A stretch of 64,000 bases of DNA from Pampus argenteus (lineage: Eukaryota > Chordata > Actinopteri > Scombriformes > Stromateidae), in NCBI GenBank assembly GCA_036937835.1, contig CM072862.1, positions 18,134,501 through 18,198,500 on the forward strand, written 5' to 3'. Positions 49,223-62,150 of the stretch are shown here, in pieces (the first letter of the stretch is position 1; each line of letters starts with the position of its first letter). Under the pieces are notes generated by a model. The model was not told where the DNA came from, made no database searches, and saw only the letters and a program-made list of their open reading frames with translations. The position numbers and the translations under genes were made by a program.

Positions 49223-49635
49223 AACAGTACTATGCAAACATTTTAGGCCATATTGGTGTGACTATGTTTGAAAAATTTTCCTCAGTATACCTACACAGTT
49301 TTTCAAGGTACTTGGCAGGTAGGTTGTTCCAAGCATGTTGGAGAACTTGCCAAAGTTCTTTTGTGGATTTAGGCTCAGTTGCTTCTGTCTCCTCATGTAA
49401 CCCAGACCGACTCGATGATATTGACATCAGGTCTCTGTGGGGGCCATATAATCTGTTTAAGTAATCCTCTGTCCTCTTTTTTTTTTTTTTTTTGATGAAG
49501 ATAGTTCTTAATGTTGTCTCTGGTTGTATGCTTGGAGTCATTCTGATTCTGTAGAATAAATTGGGGGCTGATCAGATGCCTTTCTGATGGTACTAAATAA
49601 GGGATAAGTGCCTAAAACTTTTGCACAGTACTATA
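49223..49635 (-). mobile_element. Tc1/mariner-like transposon relic
   Basis: About 410 bases with inverted ends of the form CAGTACT.TGCAAA...TTTTAGGC, a pattern common to fish Tc1-like elements. The minus strand, allowing frame changes, reads WPPQRPDVNIIESVW then KELWQV..AWNNLPAKYLEKL. This is the end of a Tc1 transposase, including the conserved D.N.IE that carries the third catalytic acidic residue. The rest of the transposase is deleted, and stops and frameshifts interrupt what remains. It lies in the last mettl15 intron. Confidence 0.75.
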
Positions 49636-49789
49636 CTAAGACAGAAACCCATCCGAACTGCACCTCAACGATGTACACCTCGCAATTATATTAATATTGG
49701 ACAATTGTGCTGCACATGAACTACAGAACATTTGGAGGTCATGGTCATGTATGCTACATGCTGGAAACTGCCGTTAGAGTAGATCAAAT

Positions 49790-49830
49790 CTTAAATGTCC
49801 CCGAAGGGCAACTTGGCTTACAGACAGCAG
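49790..49830 (+). repeat. short teleost repeat end (TGTCCCCGAAGGG)
   Basis: AATGTCCCCGAAGGGCAACT followed by TGGCTTACAGACAGCAG. It resembles the CCCCGAAGGGGAAATTTG end shared by several fish retroelement-derived repeats. Confidence 0.45.
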
Positions 49831-50029
49831 TCAATAACAATAAATACATAAAAATATAGCAATTAATAAAAACATGGTCACCTTTTTAAAAACTAACTTT
49901 CACCATAATCACAATGTTTCCCTAAACTTAGCCATACCATTAAGTTGCCTAACTGTAATAACCACAATGTAGGAATAAAAGTAAATTAAAAGTCATTGCA
50001 TTACACATTTGAAATGCAAGATTTCACAT

Positions 50030-50285
50030 CTACAGCCATGCAAGGTAAAATGTATCATGTTCAACAAAAATTAGCTAATAGTGCTACACATGAAGTATAG
50101 CCGAGGTTAATGGTAAAATCATTAGTTTAGCAGGTATCTGGCCATAACCCAAAGTATTGGACAATTTTAAATTTTGACCAATTTGTGGTGCTGGAAGAAA
50201 AGTCAGGTTTCATCTTTTGGGGATCATTAATGTCACTTCCAAATTTGATGGCAATCCATCCAACTGTCATCCTGACAGCACTGAA
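50030..50285 (+). repeat. teleost interspersed repeat (CCAAAGTATTGGACAA...GGCAATCCATCCAA)
   Basis: Contains GTTTAGCAGGTATCTGG, CCAAAGTATTGGACAATTTT, AAAAGTCAGG and ATTTGATGGCAATCCATCCA. These are ordered landmarks of a well-known fish repeat. It lies directly before the GIY-YIG relic in the mettl15 intron. Confidence 0.7.
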
Positions 50286-50339
50286 CTTAATCCAGGGTTT
50301 TGCAGAATAGTTCGATATAAACATTCAGTCTGGCGAATG

Positions 50340-50860
50340 GATTTTACACAAAAAAATAAACATGGCAAAGTAATATATGCAGTCCAGTGCATTGACAAGT
50401 TCACAGACTGATATACTGAGACAACAAAACAACCACTGAACAAGCTCATGGGCCAAGAAGGTCAACACTTCAGGTCAAGTCTCAGCAGTCTATGTCCATC
50501 TGAAAAGGACAAGAGGCACTACTCTCAGGTCATCAACATACATGTTTTGGACTGACAAGACAGATCATCTCAAGGAGGACTGAAAGAGTCAAACTACAAA
50601 AACCTCCCATAAACGCTGCACTACTTATCAGCTCCCACACCACCATTTCATTCCTTGATTCATGTGATTCTGAAGACTCTTGTGACCTGATCACTCATGA
50701 CCACAACAATCCACAGGTGATATCAATGTGTGAATAACAGGAAAGAGGTTGAAACACCTGGAACGCTCCACTAGTCAGGAGAACTGAGGATGCCTCTTGA
50801 AAGAAAACATTCATCAATAATCCAGCCACATTAATACAGTTGCAGTAGGCCTGTTTATAT
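50340..50860 (+). mobile_element. Penelope-type retroelement relic with GIY-YIG endonuclease remnant
   Basis: Across shifting frames the plus strand reads VIYAVQC.DKFTD, then ETTKQPLNKLM and VHLK.T. It continues into a stretch resembling the VKEAIYVK..KPSLNR tail of fish elements whose C-terminal GIY-YIG endonuclease reads VYAVQC...LYIGETKQPLHKRM. The downstream GAGGATGCCTCTTGAAAGAA also matches the 3' part of those elements as I remember them. Many stops make it inactive. The class name (Penelope/Neptune-like) is the less certain part. Confidence 0.55.
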
Positions 50861-53800
50861 TAATAGAGCAAGAGGGGTTAAATTAAGTTTAAAGGAAACA
50901 AAAATATATAGATATAGCAAAAAAAACAACACTATTCAAAAATATATACAAGTCACTGTAACCAGTGAAGAGAGAGAACTGCAGGTCCATCAGAGCCTCT
51001 GTGCAGAGCAGATGGAGAGTGGAGATGGTGTTGATATGGCTGATGTGTCACTAAAACACTGAGGTAAATGCAGCCAAATGCCTCTCATGATCTCTCAGTT
51101 CACGAATGCCAAGATCAAGTTAAACCTTGAACACGAAATGACTCCCTGTGGAGTTAGTAGAGATTACTGTTTTTAAAAAAATACCAAAATGAAATATTAA
51201 TGTTATGTTTCTTTGTAGTTATTGCTCTCTGACTGCTGCACTCAGTCTGGACCTGCTGTCACAGATTTTTCATGCTTAACTTTTCTTCTTAAGTTATTCG
51301 AGTGATCCTCCCTAAGGAGAAGGACATACCTCACTGCAGACATGCAGAGAACACTTTAGATGCCAGGAAAACTACACTTCGAGGCTTGTGCACCAGTTTA
51401 ATAAATAACACACTGGGTGCAAAATGCATCTGATTTTAGGCACTGAAGGGTCAATAAATGGAAATTAGAGGTTAAGGCGAAAAAACTGACTGAAAATTTG
51501 CTGTATATTTACTACAGAGTTTGAAAACACTAGCATTAAATTAACTGATGAGGAGAGATTGCAGTGTCCAGCTTGATCAAACCATAACCACCACGTAGAA
51601 GAACAATTAGACAGTCATATATATCTAAAGAGAAACTGCAATAAATAGAGAAGTGAGTGATGTGGCATTTCTCTCCTCCTGCACTAAACAGCCCAAGGTG
51701 TGACTCACTCTGCAATCAATACAATGCCTGCACAGCAAGGACCAGCCCTGGTCTGGCCTCACCAAGCCATGTGCTCTCTCTCTAATTCATCTTTCAAAGG
51801 TCCTACAGACAGATCCATGGAGAAAAGAAGAGATTAAGATGTGTACATCAAGGAAATCGGTTAGTTCGCTATTTATTACATAGGACAAAATAGAACAATT
51901 ATCAACACCAAGCTTTCTGTACCTTACTTGTCTGTTACGTCTCATCTCTGGTTTCTATGTTTGATGATTGCAGCGTGTAGCATCAACAAACAAGAACAAA
52001 ATTCTACAGTAAGCTCAATGAGGAGCTTGTCAGCTTTGGTGTTTTGGGCTAAAACAGAAAGATGGTCAAAACAACAGAAGAAATTTAACAGGGCAACTGG
52101 ACACAACTTTGTTTGACCGAAGCCAAGGGTTGATGTTGCATCACTAGAAATCAGGAATTTATCAGATTAAAGTGCCTGGTTACACCATGAAGTTGCACAT
52201 ACATTTACTTGTACATGTGAAATAGGTGGTGCTGGAAGCGTGATGGCTTAGTAACTACTCGTGGGGCTCACCAATCAAGTTATTTGTATTACTGGATGAT
52301 TCATATCATTGACTCCTCACGACTACCTGCAAAACGTGAATATGTCACTGAATTGATTTTGCCTTCATAAAGAGAATTCACTGATTGTGCAATTTTATTG
52401 TCATTGAAATCGAAACAAAAACGAAAGTCGTTTAAATCAGAATTTAATATGTGCACTTAACACATTTATGCATCTTTAAAAAACAAGAAACATCTTCTCT
52501 AAAATAAGGCTGGTTGATATATTGATGAATGATATACTGAATAATTATCTTTTTATTTATCTTTTTCCACAATGTGTAAAATGTCTAAATTGTGAAATGA
52601 CAACATGCACAAAAAGGCTATTTTTAGTTAAAACGTAACATACATGATAGCTGCTATTAGCCATCATGAGTCACAACACTCCTGTAACTACCCCACGACT
52701 ATTGTGACTCCAGGTTGAAGCGCCGGGAGTTGACTGAACAGATTGCAGATTCTGTTTTGGTAGCTAGCATTAGCTATCCCACCAGCTGTCTGCATATATA
52801 CAAACAGCTGAAGAGTGACTTAGTGAACGGACCTTTCTGCTCTGTCTGTGCTGAAACTGATATATTAAACTAGCAGTCTGGTACTGACAGTCCATAGCTG
52901 AGTGAGATAACCTCTATTTTATACATAGTGACAACAACCTTGCAGGTAGTGCAGGTCTTTTGTTATTGTTGTTGCCCAACTGTCTTGCACTTGATGTCCT
53001 AAGAATATGATTGTTCAATCCTGCATTTTGCAGGGAAAAAAAAGCAAAAGAAAAATTGACGAAAATCTTGAATCGACTCTGACCTTGGGGGAAAAAAAGT
53101 CGAGATTACATTTTTTGGCTTCATTGTCCAGCTCTATTGCAAAACTACAAATCAATTTTCTGCCAATCTCAGCATATTGAAAATGTATCAGTATATCTAG
53201 AAAACCTACAAGTATGCCATGTCATTTATCACATATATCATAGATGCACAAAAGTCTGTTATAATAATTCAGTACATAGCACCCATAATGAAAGACACTT
53301 CACAAAGTGCCTCACGTTAAAGCTAAAAAGAGGACAAGAAATCCTTCATGGAGGGTTCCAATGTATCAAGCACACAAAAGTAATGAATTAAAATGACATT
53401 TATCGATACAATACACACCCATCCACCAACCCCAACTTCACACCATTTACTCCTGCGGTACAACGATGAACACTAGCACCGAACAGAAATCGTGTCCTCC
53501 AGAATCGTCAACGGAAGTCCTCCGAAAACTACTCTACGCTGGATAGGCAGCCGAAGAAGAAAGTGACTACACGGTAGGATCTGTTGAAAGTCTGCACATA
53601 GAGTAAAGTGTTAGGCTCAATATACAAGATGTTCCTAATAGGCTTTAATGACTTAATGATACTGCTCAAAGACAGACATATCAGGAGTAAATCAACCTGA
53701 AACACTGTAATGTGAGCACCACATATCTCTCTTAATAACAAGTGGCATAAAGTTGTGTGTGTGGGCATGGTTTTGTTTTAGAAATCTCAGTCATTGTGGA

Positions 53801-54680
53801 ACTAGGTGGATGTGCACAAGCCTAATATCCGCGTTAGCCATAAATAGATGTAAGACATAATTTGCTGCAGTATTTGTTAGAAAATAAATAAATAAAATTA
53901 AATATTGATCTAGAAACTAATGAACTGCTGTAACAGAGATACATTAACTAGAAAAAAAAGCATGAAAATGAAATGAAGAGAGAAAATATGACCAAAAAGC
54001 CTTTCCCATATGATGTCTTATTACCACTAGGTCCCTAAAGTACCCTGATCATTCCTCCTTTTTTGTGTACTGTCACAATTGGTCAAAGACCCCTGTGGAA
54101 CTATCTTAAATCAAGACCTTTTGAATTATTTTGAATAAACATTGGTAGTGACTTGCTATGCTCTTCAAAAAAGATCAAACAGCTGCTCTTACTCACACCT
54201 GTTCTCCCAGGGTGACACTGACGCACATACTGCTCCGTGCAATAACTATTGAAACAACATCTCACTCGTTCAGCAGCTCAAATCTAGAGGCATACAACTA
54301 AAAAACAATCAGGGCAGACTAACAATGTAATCCCGGCTTTATGCACAAGTGTGTGATCATGGGTGTGAGCACATGTGGGTGTTTGTATTTGTGTCAGGTG
54401 TGTTTGAATATTTGTGAGCACAGAAACGGTGGGGAAATAATAAGAGTGGGGGAAAAAAGGGAGACTCTATGTGAGATACTGTTTGTTTTCAAGAGATTGG
54501 CCACATTTTATTGCAGCCAAAACACAGGCAGGAAAGAGGACGAGATTACAGTCCACATAATTTTCTGTGACAAATATGTTCCACCTGGAGACAGCCCTAA
54601 TAACTCCACTCATGTTTTATTTTCCCTTACAGGATCCTCCACTATGCTGCAGGGATTTAATCAGGATAGTGTTGAGCTAC

Positions 54681-54859
54681 CTGCCACCACGCTGGCCAGC
54701 TGCTGTGTCCGGGTGATGGGGTTGAGACGGCGTGCCTCCACAATAGCTGAAGCTATTTTCCTGGCGTTTCTCTCTTCCCCATATGCAGTGAGAATGGATG
54801 CAAGAGCCTGTTGATCTAAGGTATTCACAACGTCAGCAGCGCAGGGCATGTCGGGGTAC
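54681..54859 (-). CDS. mettl15: mettl15 internal exon (ADVVNTLDQQ to LASVVAG)
   Basis: Third mettl15 exon in the window, 179 bases. It reads RYPDMPCAADVVNTLDQQ, then ILTAYGEERNARKIASAIV and ITRTQQLASVVAG. This is the helical insertion of RsmH-type methyltransferases, in which YGEE..A..IA..I is strongly conserved from bacteria to animals. The acceptor is GTGCGTAG. The donor GTAGCT is a weaker but valid GT site (plus-strand AGCTAC at 54675-54680). The exon ends with one base of the glycine codon that the last exon completes as GGA. Confidence 0.95.
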
Positions 54860-56682
54860 CTACGCACAAAGAGAAGTCTAATTAAGCTGCTTGACGTCAC
54901 GTCCTTGCTGACAGTGGCGAATCCTGACAACTTTGACATACAGCTGAAAACCTTTATGGATGACAGTTGTGAATCAAATGACTGAGGGAATGAAAAGAGA
55001 AATTCAGCTTGTGCAGCTCATATTGGGGTTATTTCAGATGGCTGCTTTGCATATTATGCATTACATTGTAATGTGATTTATAGATACATTTCAGAAAACA
55101 TTGAAGAAATCTTAACTTCTAACATATACTATGTATGCACAGAGATCTAAGCTTGGTAAATATCCAAAGGACATGCATGACTCTACTTGACATGCCTTCA
55201 TCTAATATTTTTAAAAATAGGATTGTAATTGAATAATGATATAATTTGAATATGATTTATTCAAATTACATTCTTGCCTAATATCAAAATGTTATAGTCC
55301 AAGTATAGTCTGATTGATACTAGAAGTTTGAGGACAATACTGACATCTATAAGTGAATGAAAAAATCTGATGAAAATAGAACAGCCAATATTAATTTATT
55401 TACATACACACATAAGTAAAAACAAACATTTTTGATAAAAATCCAACAAACTTGATCTCTGGTGAACAATGAAATGAAACATATAAAAATATAAATATAA
55501 AAATATAGTTTTGTACTGCAAGTTTGTATCACTTATTGGCCATTGTACACTTATACATCTGTGATAAGATGCTTTTGGTCAAGCTCTAATTTAAAAATTA
55601 ATTTTTACATTATCCTTCACATGCTATGACACAACTTAGTTCTAATGTACAGTTTAACAATGGCGACTAAAACTGATCATGTTGGAGTTGGAGCTAATAA
55701 ATGTTGAACAGTTACTTTCACTGAAATTACTGCAATGCAGCGCCACAACTCTGGTGTGTTTTGTCCTGTGAGAAAGAGAGCACTTCCCCAGTGTTTTTTT
55801 TTTTACCACAAATTGGGTGTGTATTGTCCTTTGAGAAAGACTGCATTTCTATGACTTAAATCACTCACTCATGAATTCATGATAATCTATATAATGAAAA
55901 GAGAGAAGACGTCAGAGGAGGTTGTGTGTATGATCATTAAAGGAGCTGGAGGAGGCTGAATTTTCTGTGCTTCTCCAGCCACTGAGAGACAGGTGTACTT
56001 TAAAAATGTATTATTAATTATTATAAAATTAAATTATAAACACACAGGCTTATTTTTGTAGTATAGAACAATCCAAACACACCAATCACAGTTGTTGCGG
56101 TCTGCATTGATGAGACGTGTAGTTACATTTCTGGGGAAGCGCATGTTGCACATGGTGTATGGAATGCAGCTACGCAATACCTACACCGTAGATTCAACGC
56201 AGAAATATAAATCAGACTTGAAGCTGCTGCTCTCCTAATGTGCTTCTTTTGCTACGCAGCATCTGTAGAGTTTTTGCAGCCATGTAACATGTCACTCTAC
56301 TTCCTCCTTTGAGGGACTAAGAAAGGAAAACATAGGTTGTTTTAGGCAGTGAAACAAACAAGTTAATGGAGTTTCCCATTACTACTTTCATCTAATTTAA
56401 AGTATCAGAATAAGAGTATTCTTATTTTCCTCTTACTTAATTTTATGAACTGAAAAAAAAAACTTTCTAAATGAGATGTTTTTTTTGCACCTTCCCATGT
56501 TTGCCACACCCCTTATTAACTGCACTTACATTACTGCTCTAATGAGTACTTAAGTAATTTCATGGCACTAGTCACTTTGAATATCCTCCAACATGATTTC
56601 TTATGAAAATTAAGCCTTCTGGGGTTTTTTTGTGTCTAGTTTTATTAAAAATCCCAATAAATATATATTGCAGATCGCTCAC
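54860..56682 (-). other. mettl15: mettl15 intron (1.8 kb)
   Basis: Bordered by GTGAGC and GTGCGTAG splice sites. Two short diverged copies of a segment (GGTGTGT.TTGTCCT.TGAGAAAGA) occur at about 55752-55780 and 55815-55845. No exon or other gene was recognised. Confidence 0.7.
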
Positions 56683-56874
56683 CTCTCTCCATCCATTCTC
56701 ATATCCAAGGGCCCATCCTTGCTGAGGGCAAAGCCTCTCTCTGCCTGATCCATCTGCATGGAGGAGCAGCCAGCATCCAACAGGACAGCATCGATACTGC
56801 TTGGCTTAATGTTCATGTTAGACAGCAGGGATTCAAGCTCACTGAATCGTCCAAGCAATGGTTTCACACGACCA
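56683..56874 (-). CDS. mettl15: mettl15 internal exon with CSSMQ and RGF motifs
   Basis: Second mettl15 exon in the window, 192 bases. It continues SGRVKPLLGRFSELESLL, then AVLLDAGCSSMQMDQAERGF and ALSKDGPLDMRMDGER. The DxGCSSMQ block with ERGFS/A and GPLDMRMD is the RsmH-family signature that shapes the active site and RNA pocket. The acceptor is TTTCTCCAG (plus-strand CTGGAG from 56875). The donor is GTGAGC (plus-strand GCTCAC at 56677-56682). The human protein has LDMRMDGGRYPDMP here. The phase (1 + 63 codons + 2) fits both neighbours exactly. A substitution worth noting is LLDAGCSS where human has LMDLGCSS. Confidence 0.95.
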
Positions 56875-57004
56875 CTGGAGAAAGTATGAGACAGAGGAAT
56901 CAAAATACTCGCCATATATCAATGGAATTTAAAAAAAAGAAAAGCTTTACAAAAATTATGTGTTTATTTATTTAAAAGTTACGTGATTTACTTCTAAATA
57001 CAGT

Positions 57005-57150
57005 AGACTTTTATTAACACCAACATCAGCATAAAGAAGGGCAAAAATGATTTACCTATAGCAGATGAATCATTAATATAAAAGAAGAGTAGTGGACCAA
57101 GCATGCTTCCCTGAGGTATACCAGTATCACAAACAGATGGGAGAGGTTAT
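57005..57150 (-). mobile_element. LINE reverse transcriptase relic (GIPQGSMLGPLLF)
   Basis: The minus strand reads CDTGIPQGSMLGPLLFFYIN, the conserved reverse transcriptase block G.PQGS.LGPLLF..Y.ND at 57081-57122. After a frame change comes SLYADV, corresponding to the catalytic YADD with the second aspartate lost. It is only about 150 bases long and lies in a mettl15 intron. Confidence 0.7.
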
Positions 57151-60100
57151 ATGACCAATGACCAACACTGATATGTAAAATAGCATGCTACAATTACACT
57201 ACAATTAATGTTTAACAGGGCTCACATGATTGATTACTGTGCCAGGATTATTTTCCATTCCCTCCATGTCGCATTTATTTGATCTTTAGTTTCCACAATA
57301 CCTGTTCGTCACTCATCACCGACTACCATATTGAATGACAGCCAGCAGCTCCACCTAGTTACACACATTCACACCTGGAAACTGCCCAGCACAACTGTAA
57401 TATTATCTGTTGGCCATGGAACAGCTCAACTGTAGCAGTTTAGGGGTTAGGAGCTGTACTCAAGGACACCATAGTCAGTGCAAGCACTGTTTCTTCACTT
57501 TTCACTTTCTGAATGCTGATGGTAAGTGACGTTCCTGCTTCCATTTGTAAGAAATATTGACTATTGTTTTTTTTTTTTTTTTTTATTTTATCATTACTTT
57601 ATCATACATGCATTAAAGAGTGACCACACCCACAATCAACATCTGGTCAGTGTAATTTTAAGCAGACATGTTTGTGGAGTGACTAAGAGAAAGCAATCCA
57701 ATGGAAACCAGCAATAGTTTGTGTAGCGTTCAGTCAACAGTCTAAGAATGAGTCAGGTATTTCCTTGGAAGTCAAGTACACTGTCTTAGCTAGCCTACTG
57801 AGATCCTTCCTAGTATCTGACAGAGCATGATCCTTTGTTCTCTCTAGTCACTTCCTCATGCACGAGTGGTAAGATCCTCCAGCCACATTCATGCATTTTT
57901 CATGTGACCTTTTAACATTGTGTGAACAAAGATGATGGCAGAAGAGAGCAACAGGAGTGAGCATCTATATGTTAGGAGCAAAAGGTCTTCTGCAGTGTTT
58001 TCAACCCATGTGATTCCCAGATAAGAAAATGGGTTTCTGGTGAAGCCATTAAACAAAACTAACAAAAATATTTAATAATTAATAATTCCAAATGGCAACT
58101 TTTAACTAATCTGGCACTCAGTCCAAAGTGTAATCGGTATGAGGTTAACATGCATTTTTAGTTTTAAATGCTGATGTAATATTTTTTAAGACCTCAACAT
58201 GGGACCCCCCCACAAAGGGAACTCCTATTGCATTTCTGCAAATGCAGCTGTGTGAAGCAACATTAACAAACTTATTGGATAATATGCCCTAAATTTGTTG
58301 TCTTTCTGAGCTGCCTATGCACATCGGGATTGAGTTTTCAAGCTACTCTGACACACAGAATAACATAAGTTATCAACTCATTATCAGATAATATAACTAT
58401 AGTTATTTAATTTTGGAAGGCAATACTGCTTGAATTTGAACCAACCAATACACTTTAATATTTTTTCAGAGGTAAGAAAACAAAAACTAATAATTGCATT
58501 AAGAAAACTTAGAAATATACCCAGTTTGACTATTGCCTTTTTAATGTACGTCACTGCATCACAGTGACTCCACCTTTCTAAAGATTGACGGGGGAATTCA
58601 AGGAAATAACTCAATTGGCAGGTCCTCTATTTCAAAGCCCACTAAAGACAGATAAAATGGCAAGGGAGCATTTCACCCACGCTGCTACAGCCTTCCTCTG
58701 CTTTGCTATTGTTATTCACTATCTTGCACAGTAGTTAATTTGTTGAAAAATCTATAGAGAAGACTTTCTTGTTTTCTCCCATCACCTGTGCAATCCCCTT
58801 CTGTTACTGCCCTCTTTGTAACATCATCACGCCTCCTACATTTACTTTTTTCCCCTATTATTCAAAGTACGTAGTTTAAAATTAATTTAAGATAATGCAT
58901 ATCTGGGTCTTCAACCAATCTGGACTTCTTTGACCAGCTAGTTGCCCTTGTCTGCAGTTTGGGCATAAAGCTGAAAACAGCTGCCTGCCACAGCTAGGAA
59001 CAAGTCTAATGAAAGCAGTAAGAATTAAACTGTAAATCTATAAAACAAGGAGCTAAAAAAGCTAGAATGTTCTGTAGAGCTGCAGTGTTTTGGTATTCAT
59101 TTTTGGATGGTTTGTTACCTTAAACAACCTCTTTTACATTAAATATGCAGTTGCTTCTTTACATATTTACATGGTAACACATTAATTTTAATCATCTACC
59201 CTAATCTGAATGATAATGAATAATATAAAGTAGTAAACAAACAATCAGATAGTGGGTGATTCAGGTGGATGTAAAGGATATTAAGTTACTTTCATGAATG
59301 GAAAATGTGGCACTGAGTAGGCTGACACAACTTCAAGTCAAAGTCTTACAGTACCTACAACACAAAACTAAAAATTCTACCATGCTTCTGTGTTGCCGCC
59401 ACACAGGTGATGAACATACCTTCCACTAAACACAGGGACATCATGTTTTCGTAAGCCACTGAAGGATTTAAAAATATGCAAAACAGTTACATAACATTTC
59501 TAAATTATTAACTTCTTTATGTGGCTTAGACACAGAGTTGGAGATATAAATGCCTTATGTAAGGTTTTATATTATTAAAGAGGACAAGTTTCAGTGGTGT
59601 ATGTGCTGAGGTCCAAGTGTGGGCTCATAATTGCTTAAGAGATCTCAACTATTTATAGTTGTAGCACCCCACACCATTGACATCATGCTAAATGTTCTTA
59701 TTCATTGAACTCACACAGAGTCCAAAACTCCAAAACGTAACTTAACGTAAAATTCTAGTAACTAACATAAACAACAAGTCCCAATGCTTAGATTAAAAAT
59801 AAGTAAGGTAATATGAGTTGTATGTGGTTGCTCTGTGAGCTTTGGTGAATTCACATGTCTCTGATCCACGAAGAAAATACTTTCAAAACTTACAAAACAG
59901 TATTGCCATACTACGGTAAATCATTTTCTATTTACTTCATCTGAATGTGTTTGGATGTTTTCTTTTTCAACAACTGTTATTATGGGCTCTAGTTCTGCAT
60001 CTTAATTAGGGACAAAAGGTCATACTGTCTGTTATAAAACACAGAGATGGCTTGAAAGCTCTCAACACAAAAATTGTACAATACAAAAATACTTAATGAA

Positions 60101-62130
60101 CTACCAAGCCCTGTTAAGACATTGTTTACTTAATATAAAGCATAATGACGGCTACAGACCGTTCCCTCACTTAAATATTTGTTCTTGTCCATCTGGAATA
60201 AAAAGTACACTCAGTGAGGACATCAGGAACCTTCACAGCAGCCTCAGTTTGGGCGCATGCTCGTTTAACATGATGCTGCCTCTTCACAAATCAAGCCTGA
60301 AATATTCCCTTGTGTTGACCTGCTCAGTTCCTTTACCTGCGTCACTGAAGCCTAAGACAAGATGCTGATTGATTGCTTTCAGCAGGGGAGCAGTGATGAA
60401 AATATCTACACTCCAGTGAAAAAAGAAAGATGAAGCTATAAACATAGAACACACAAACACAGAGGTTGGTGTTAAAAAAAAAAGTGTTTTGTTCAAATGT
60501 TCAGTTTTTACTACTTCATTTCACCTCAAGCTGATTATTAAAAAAAACTCCATGTGACTTATCTATTTAATATCAAAGCTAGAGGAAAATTTTTAATTTC
60601 TAAGATTTTAATTTCTAAAAATAGATGTTAACTCTTTGGTGGCTTTGCCATCGTCTTACATGTCATCAGTAACCCGTTAAAAGGTTCCTTGGTGTTTCTA
60701 CACTTTAATGATATCATCTTTATTTTCTGGTTGAAAAGCTTGTTTCTGAATAGTTACAGTTTCAATTTGTGTTACAGAAGAGAAAATCTTCCAAATATGG
60801 AATTCTTCTCTTAGCTATTGCTTAAGATGTGTGATTGATTGAATGAGGTTATTAATCAGATACATTGAGAGAATAGTGACATGCCAACTTGTGTGTAGTA
60901 CTGAACACTGTGATGATTATCATGCAGTACAGGAGTACAGGTGTTTTAACTGTAATGAGTTTACATACCAGCCAGGATACCAAAAAACTAATTGGGTATA
61001 CTAAAAAATATTAGATTTGGGGAACAAATATTAAATAATCCAAATTGGCCTTTTACATGTGTACTTGTATTTTTCTGTAACAGCTGTATCTTTGGCCAGT
61101 TGTGTAATGTTAAACAAGCTTTTTGACATTGCTAAAGCTTGATTTACAGTTGTATGTTAAGATGTAGCTTCAGTGACTACATGCATAGCCTAGTCCTTGT
61201 CAGAAAGACTTACTAAAGTGTCATAGAACAACAGTAACTCCTACATGGGCCAGGGCGTGACATGTCTACGTCTGCATAATAGTGATGGGAGATATACACT
61301 TTCAAATAAACTGGGCTTCATGTACCCAACATGGCACGTGATGTACATTCCACAGACTGCATATAGGTATATAATATCACACCATATTAGTCTGCCTCTG
61401 ACATCAGAATTACGCATGTAAATCTGCTGTTTACCTCACTTGGCTTTCCAATGCTGCTTGTTGTCTGTTCAGCTTTATAACATTTATTGTGGGCACAACT
61501 ACTGCAGAGCTTCAAGTGCAGAGAAGTCATGGCAACAACCAGGATGGTGAAAAACAGTCAGAAATGAAAGAATAGCAGAACTCAACATGCAGGAGACAAA
61601 TCCCATTAAAACACAAGGGAAAATCAACATTCATAGAACAAAGGGTTACGGGTAAGGGTTTATGAGCTAATATTTTTAAATATACGTTTAGATTAAATTA
61701 GTGTTTTGAGCTTTAAAACTGGGTTTAGATTCATACTAACATACAGTTTGCATTAAGGTTATACTTTCCTCAAGACATGGGAGTGCAGGGGAGAAAGAAA
61801 ATCCTCCAACCCTGTTGTGCGGGTGCACTGCGTAGGCTGCAAGGGTCTTTTACTCAGGCTTCCAATAATATTGGTTAATTGCAAGATTTCTCTAGCTTCT
61901 CTCAACTTGCATCACAAGTAGGCGTGGAAGAGTTTACAGCAAGGGTATAGTGCTGCTGACAGAATACAGTGTTCTGAATCTCTCTCTCTTAATTGTCATT
62001 CCTTGTTCACAGGCACATTTCTCTAGCAGATTCCCTTGAGAGAGGTTTCCCCAGAATCTACGTAAAAGGATTCCTTCCCACGCCATGGTCTTAGGAACAT
62101 CTCATTTTCATCCTCCCTCGCTTTGCTCAT

Positions 62131-62150
62131 GCAACACACACACACACACA
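62131..62150. repeat. (CA)n microsatellite
   Basis: About ten CA units in a mettl15 intron. Confidence 0.9.

Larger units (their letters stand above)
48960..54680 (-). other. mettl15: mettl15 intron before the terminal exon
   Basis: About 5.7 kb packed with old mobile elements: a Tc1-like relic (49223-49635), the 'CCCCGAAGGG' teleost repeat (about 49790-49830), another interspersed repeat (50030-50285) and a Penelope-type GIY-YIG relic (50340-50860). The remainder to 54680 is AT-rich. A small CpG-richer patch at 53450-53575 has no coding match I recognise. Confidence 0.8.
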
